Shown here: in pieces, positions 7,221 to 9,820 of the stretch
Layout of the letters: every line of letters begins with the position of its first letter
Position numbering within the stretch: the stretch's first letter is position 1
DNA from: Holosporales bacterium
GTDB taxonomy: Bacteria; Pseudomonadota; Alphaproteobacteria; RUG11792
Direction: 5' to 3'
NCBI GenBank assembly: GCA_031275915.1
Contig: JAISOC010000095.1
Coordinates: forward strand, 1 to 9,820
Length of the DNA stretch: 9,820 nt
The notes under the pieces: generated by a model
What the model saw: the letters and a program-made list of their open reading frames with translations, nothing else
The model's database searches: none
Told to the model about the DNA's origin: nothing
Position numbers and translations under genes: made by a program

Positions 7221-7284
7221 GCGTTTTTAAAATAATATCATCGTATCCGAGGTGGTATTATTGCATAAAAGCTCCCTTGCCCAA
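7221..7284. promoter_or_regulatory. Compact divergent promoter region of glmS and lnt
   Basis: Only about 40 bp separate the two divergent starts, so the promoters must overlap each other or the coding ends. For lnt a TAATAT at 7233-7238 is a plausible -10, with no good -35. For glmS, on the minus strand, TTGGGC (7279-7284) and TAATAC (7255-7260) are spaced 18 bp and would place the -35 inside the lnt 5' end. These matches are weak. GAGGTG at 7249-7254 is complementary to the 3' end of 16S rRNA and may serve as the lnt ribosome binding site. Confidence 0.3.
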
Positions 7285-8724
7285 TGTGACAAAATGTTAC
7301 TGAATTATAGAGATCATTACTATGTCACAACAATTTGCGCAGGCCTACTGGCCAAATTCTGCTTTTGGAGACACTACACTTTGTGGTTTCTTCCATTTCT
7401 TATGTTTTATGTTCTGTTAAAAAATATGGAGAACAAAACTCCTCGGCATAACTTCATACTCGGATATCTTTTTGGAATTGGATATTTTGCGAGTTCATTA
7501 TATTGGGTGCATTTGTCCTTCGATTATGTGAATCTGTCAAAGATTGGGATCATAGCAAACATACTTCTTGTTCTGTATCTGGCCATATACCCAGCTCTGA
7601 GTTGTTATGTATCTCAGAAATTTTCCCCTCAAAATTACGTATTTTTCGCCTTTGCGTGGTGTTTTTTCGAATATATAAGGGGAATTATGTTTACAGGATT
7701 TCCTTGGAATCTTATTGGATATGCAACCTATGATCTTCCATATTTCAAACAATTTGCCTCTGTATGCGGAATATACGGAGTGTCTTTTGCATATATGTTG
7801 ATTATATGCCTGTCTTTTTCCAGAAAAACGCTGAAATATAGTGCACTTATTGCTTTTATTGTGATGACATACGGTTGGTATATGGAGGAATTTAATCAAG
7901 GAATTCTCGCTGAGGAGAGCGATGTAAAGGTCACGATAGTTCAGCCCTGTATTAGTCAGAGAGATAAAATGGATAGATCTATGCTCATGAACAACCTGAA
8001 TATTCACATCTCTCTATCTGATTTCGAGCAAGTGTATAGAGGAAAAAGATTAATAATTTGGCCAGAGGCAGCAATTAGTGCAGGAGAGTCCGTTGATTAT
8101 ATATGCTCATGTATTTCATATTCTGATACATATATCTTCACTGGAGCCGATAGGATTGACTCTCAAGGGCATGTATACAATAGCTCATTTGTTATTGGGA
8201 AAAATCAGGGAATTCTCGCAGAATATGATAAGAAACACCTCCTTCCTTTTGGAGAATTCATACCAAATTTCCTTCTTATGTTCGGACTAAAAAAGGTCAC
8301 CTCTGGAATTGCAAATTTCTCAAGAGGAACAAAAAATAGGCTGATTTCTGTTGAAAACATTCCCGAATTTGCTCCGCTTATATGTTATGAAAGCGCTTTT
8401 CCTGGAGAAACTATAGAAAACGGAAAAAGACCAAAGTGGATAGTCAATATAACAAATGATGCATGGTTCAGTGAAAGCGATGAAATATATCAGCACTTAA
8501 GAACCATTGTTTTCAGAGCAATAGAAGAGGGACTGCCAATTATCAGATGCGCAAATACCGGAATTTCATGCGTCATAGACTGTAAAGGCAGAATTATAAA
8601 AATGCTCCCAGAAAACGCAGAAGGAATAATTAATACAGCAATTCCAAACAGAATAATAAACACCCTGTATTCCAAATATAGAAAAGCTCTTAACCGATAT
8701 CTCATTTTCTATAAACACTGTTAG
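7261..8724 (+). CDS. lnt: Apolipoprotein N-acyltransferase
   Basis: Lnt is the inner-membrane enzyme that adds the third acyl chain to the N-terminal cysteine of lipoproteins, taking it from phospholipid. This prepares them for Lol export to the outer membrane. The N-terminal half has about seven hydrophobic segments, including GYLFGIGYFASSLYWV and the conserved FTGFPWNLIGY. The C-terminal half is a periplasmic nitrilase-like domain with the catalytic triad visible: Glu269 in WPEAA, Lys324 in YDKKHLLPFGEF and Cys375 in LICYES. It also has NITNDAWF and NTGIS. Numbering assumes the TTG at 7261 (487 residues), chosen because GAGGTG ends 6 nt before it. A GTG at 7252 overlaps that site, and an ATG at 7294 (476 residues) has no such site but is also possible. 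The protein is somewhat shorter than the 512 of E. coli and appears intact. Confidence 0.93.
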   Translation: MHKSSLAQCDKMLLNYRDHYYVTTICAGLLAKFCFWRHYTLWFLPFLMFYVLLKNMENKTPRHNFILGYLFGIGYFASSLYWVHLSFDYVNLSKIGIIANILLVLYLAIYPALSCYVSQKFSPQNYVFFAFAWCFFEYIRGIMFTGFPWNLIGYATYDLPYFKQFASVCGIYGVSFAYMLIICLSFSRKTLKYSALIAFIVMTYGWYMEEFNQGILAEESDVKVTIVQPCISQRDKMDRSMLMNNLNIHISLSDFEQVYRGKRLIIWPEAAISAGESVDYICSCISYSDTYIFTGADRIDSQGHVYNSSFVIGKNQGILAEYDKKHLLPFGEFIPNFLLMFGLKKVTSGIANFSRGTKNRLISVENIPEFAPLICYESAFPGETIENGKRPKWIVNITNDAWFSESDEIYQHLRTIVFRAIEEGLPIIRCANTGISCVIDCKGRIIKMLPENAEGIINTAIPNRIINTLYSKYRKALNRYLIFYKHC

Positions 8725-8727
8725 AAG

Positions 8728-8757
8728 TAGCGTTAGCGAACGAAGTGAGCAAGCGTA
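8728..8757. repeat. Candidate dispersed repeat (GCGAACGAAGTGAGC type)
   Basis: Directly after the lnt stop lies a locally GC-rich, quasi-periodic stretch (TAGCGTTAGCG, AACGAAGTGAGC, AAGCG) that stands out from its AT-rich surroundings. Its ends can form an imperfect stem, CGTTAGC (8731-8737) with GCAAGCG (8749-8755), with one mismatch and one G-U pair. Related GCGAACGAAGTGAGC strings are, as I recall, common as small intergenic repeats in many bacteria. Only one copy is in this window, so its repeat status is inferred. No T run follows, so it is not a clear terminator for lnt. Confidence 0.4.
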
Positions 8758-8825
8758 TACTCCTACCTTCTCTTTCTTCCTATACACATACTGTACATTT
8801 AGTTGTTAGTCCTGAGATTTTGCAT

Positions 8826-8863
8826 AAAAAAATTGAGATAACAACAAAGAGTTATTATCTCAA
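8826..8863 (-). terminator. Rho-independent terminator of the papain-like hydrolase gene
   Basis: TTGAGATAA (8833-8841) and TTATCTCAA (8855-8863) form a perfect 9-bp stem with a 13-nt loop; an alternative inner pairing ATAAC/GTTAT exists. On the minus strand the stem is followed at once by seven T residues (8826-8832 as A on the plus strand). This is a textbook intrinsic terminator about 19 nt past the stop codon at 8882. Read rightward it lacks a T run, so lnt is probably not terminated by it. Confidence 0.85.
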
Positions 8864-8881
8864 TAATATAGTTCTGAACAA

Positions 8882-9820
8882 TTATTTTTTACAGTTTTTA
8901 AATGATCTATATATAGAAACAAAAACATTGCTATTTTCTTTTTGCTTTAGTGTTATTTCTAGTCCTGCTTTGTTTTCTAAAAGGTCATATTTTTCAGCTG
9001 TTGTCAGCAAAAATTCTGGAAGTACATTATCTGGAATCGGATTCGCTCCTATTGCCTCCATCTTTATTTTAAATTCTTCTGGGGCAAAAACTCCAGAATC
9101 CAAAAGTAATCTTGCAACAACCTCGCTACACAAAAGAGCTGTTTTGTCATCCACTGAATTATCTCCATTGGTTGCTTTCCAAACAGAGAGTGGGTTAACT
9201 AATTCATGATATGTTCCAAGATGGGTACTCACAAATTCACGCGTTGTTTCAATAGGTATTGCCTTATTTAGTGATCTAAGATAAACCGCTCCATTATGTC
9301 CGGTAATTATTGTCTGAAGAGGTCTAACTCTGAAATGCGGAAGTGTCCCAGTGATTATTTCTTTTGCAGAACCGGTTGCTTCTGCACAAAATGCTTCTGC
9401 AATATCATAACTAAGGTCCACATGTGTAGCTTTTACTTGAGGATAACACTCTGCTATTTCATTGCACATTTGGGTACCAAAATCATTTCTGGCATTTAGT
9501 GAAGTTCCTTTTGTTTCCATTACTTTTACAATATTATTGAAAATATAAGTTGGTTTTTCACAATATGCAAAAGCAGAGTGCGTCACTCCAAGTGGATTTG
9601 GAACATTATTGAACGACTGGGCGGCTCTCACTATCTTTCCCTGAATAAGGCCGTGATCAGCAAAACTCAACAAACTACCGTTAGAAATTTTTGTATACTG
9701 GACCTCAGAACGTTTGGGAAATTCACTGTTTTCATAAATTACAGAAAACTCTTCATCTGATGATGAAGCAGAACTTGAATTTTCGTATACTTCACTTGTA
9801 CAGTGACAGCTGAAAATAGA
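8882..9820 (-). CDS. Secreted YiiX/DUF830-like permuted papain-fold hydrolase (5' end outside window)
   Basis: The frame is open without a stop from the TAA at 8882 to the window edge, showing 312 residues. A start at the TTG near 9671 would cut into coding sequence and is rejected. The visible part begins SIFSCHCTSE, plausibly the end of a signal peptide, followed by a Ser/acid-rich linker (about residues 13-26). The core matches the circularly permuted NlpC/P60 (YiiX/YebB-like, PF05708-type) cysteine hydrolases. A His-bearing strand GVTHSAFAY (His81) comes first, then GAVYLRSL (177-184), GTYHEL (202-207), and finally the nucleophile in LLCSEVVARLLLDSGV (Cys231). In permuted members the His precedes the Cys, as seen here. 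Such enzymes act on amide or thioester bonds in peptides, lipids or cell-wall material; the substrate here is unknown. Length, linker and apparent export suggest a secreted effector or periplasmic enzyme. It converges on lnt. Confidence 0.72.
   Translation of the reverse strand, partial: SIFSCHCTSEVYENSSSASSSDEEFSVIYENSEFPKRSEVQYTKISNGSLLSFADHGLIQGKIVRAAQSFNNVPNPLGVTHSAFAYCEKPTYIFNNIVKVMETKGTSLNARNDFGTQMCNEIAECYPQVKATHVDLSYDIAEAFCAEATGSAKEIITGTLPHFRVRPLQTIITGHNGAVYLRSLNKAIPIETTREFVSTHLGTYHELVNPLSVWKATNGDNSVDDKTALLCSEVVARLLLDSGVFAPEEFKIKMEAIGANPIPDNVLPEFLLTTAEKYDLLENKAGLEITLKQKENSNVFVSIYRSFKNCKK

Noticed and set aside
7537..8007. A 156-codon leftward open frame
   Set aside because: It is antisense to lnt, whose conserved motifs fix the coding strand.
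8745..9209. A 154-codon rightward open frame
   Set aside because: It is antisense to the papain-like hydrolase, has no recognisable motif and runs through that gene's terminator.
9671..9673. TTG as the start of the papain-like hydrolase
   Set aside because: The frame stays open for 49 more codons to the window edge, with a Ser-rich linker and a probable signal-peptide end, so the true start lies outside.
9800..9820. Lipobox-like SIFSC in the papain-like protein
   Set aside because: Phe at the -2 position does not fit a lipobox and too little upstream sequence is visible, so no lipoprotein claim is made.
1..9820. CRISPR array, insertion sequence or phage genes
   Set aside because: No regularly spaced repeats, transposase or integrase motifs, or phage structural proteins are visible.

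Overview
This AT-rich window, which uses the standard genetic code, carries seven genes that can be supported and a possible eighth gene tail at the left edge. It looks like the chromosome of a Gram-negative, probably host-associated or intracellular bacterium, most plausibly alphaproteobacterial and Holosporales-like. The Gram-negative assignment rests on apolipoprotein N-acyltransferase (Lnt), GlmS for amino-sugar precursors of peptidoglycan and LPS, and a PBP5-type envelope protein. Two secreted proteins of eukaryote-interaction type (leucine-rich repeat and permuted papain-like) suggest a host. The valyl-tRNA synthetase is of the ordinary bacterial type, unlike the archaeal-type enzyme of Rickettsia, which argues against a classical Rickettsiales member. 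The taxon remains an inference.

Layout: genes alternate in convergent and divergent pairs. On the left, an MFS transporter (51-1289, +) is coupled through an ATGA overlap to a secreted, stripped-down PBP5/DacA-like protein (1286-2032, +). Facing them is a secreted Cys-rich leucine-rich-repeat protein (2085-2960, -), whose terminator hairpin contains its own last codons. A 274-bp divergent spacer (2961-3234) separates it from valS (3235-5475, +). That spacer holds two oppositely directed promoters built on the same pattern: a TTGCT-N5-AGCAA dyad over the -35 box followed by an extended -10, TGCTATYAT.

valS is cut short at its C-terminus and ends 2 bp from the converging end of glmS (5478-7220, -). 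glmS diverges from lnt (about 7261-8724, +). After lnt comes a 157-bp convergent spacer with a GCGAACGAAGTGAGC-type repeat candidate and a clear intrinsic terminator. The terminator belongs to the last gene (8882 to beyond 9820, -), a secreted YiiX/DUF830-like permuted papain-fold hydrolase that is cut by the window edge.

Functionally, the housekeeping genes cover translation (ValS) and the envelope (GlmS, Lnt). The interspersed lineage-specific genes are exported proteins. The most notable items are the catalytic-core-less PBP5 derivative, the matched promoter/operator pair, the truncated ValRS and the two secreted effector-like proteins with serine-rich linkers.
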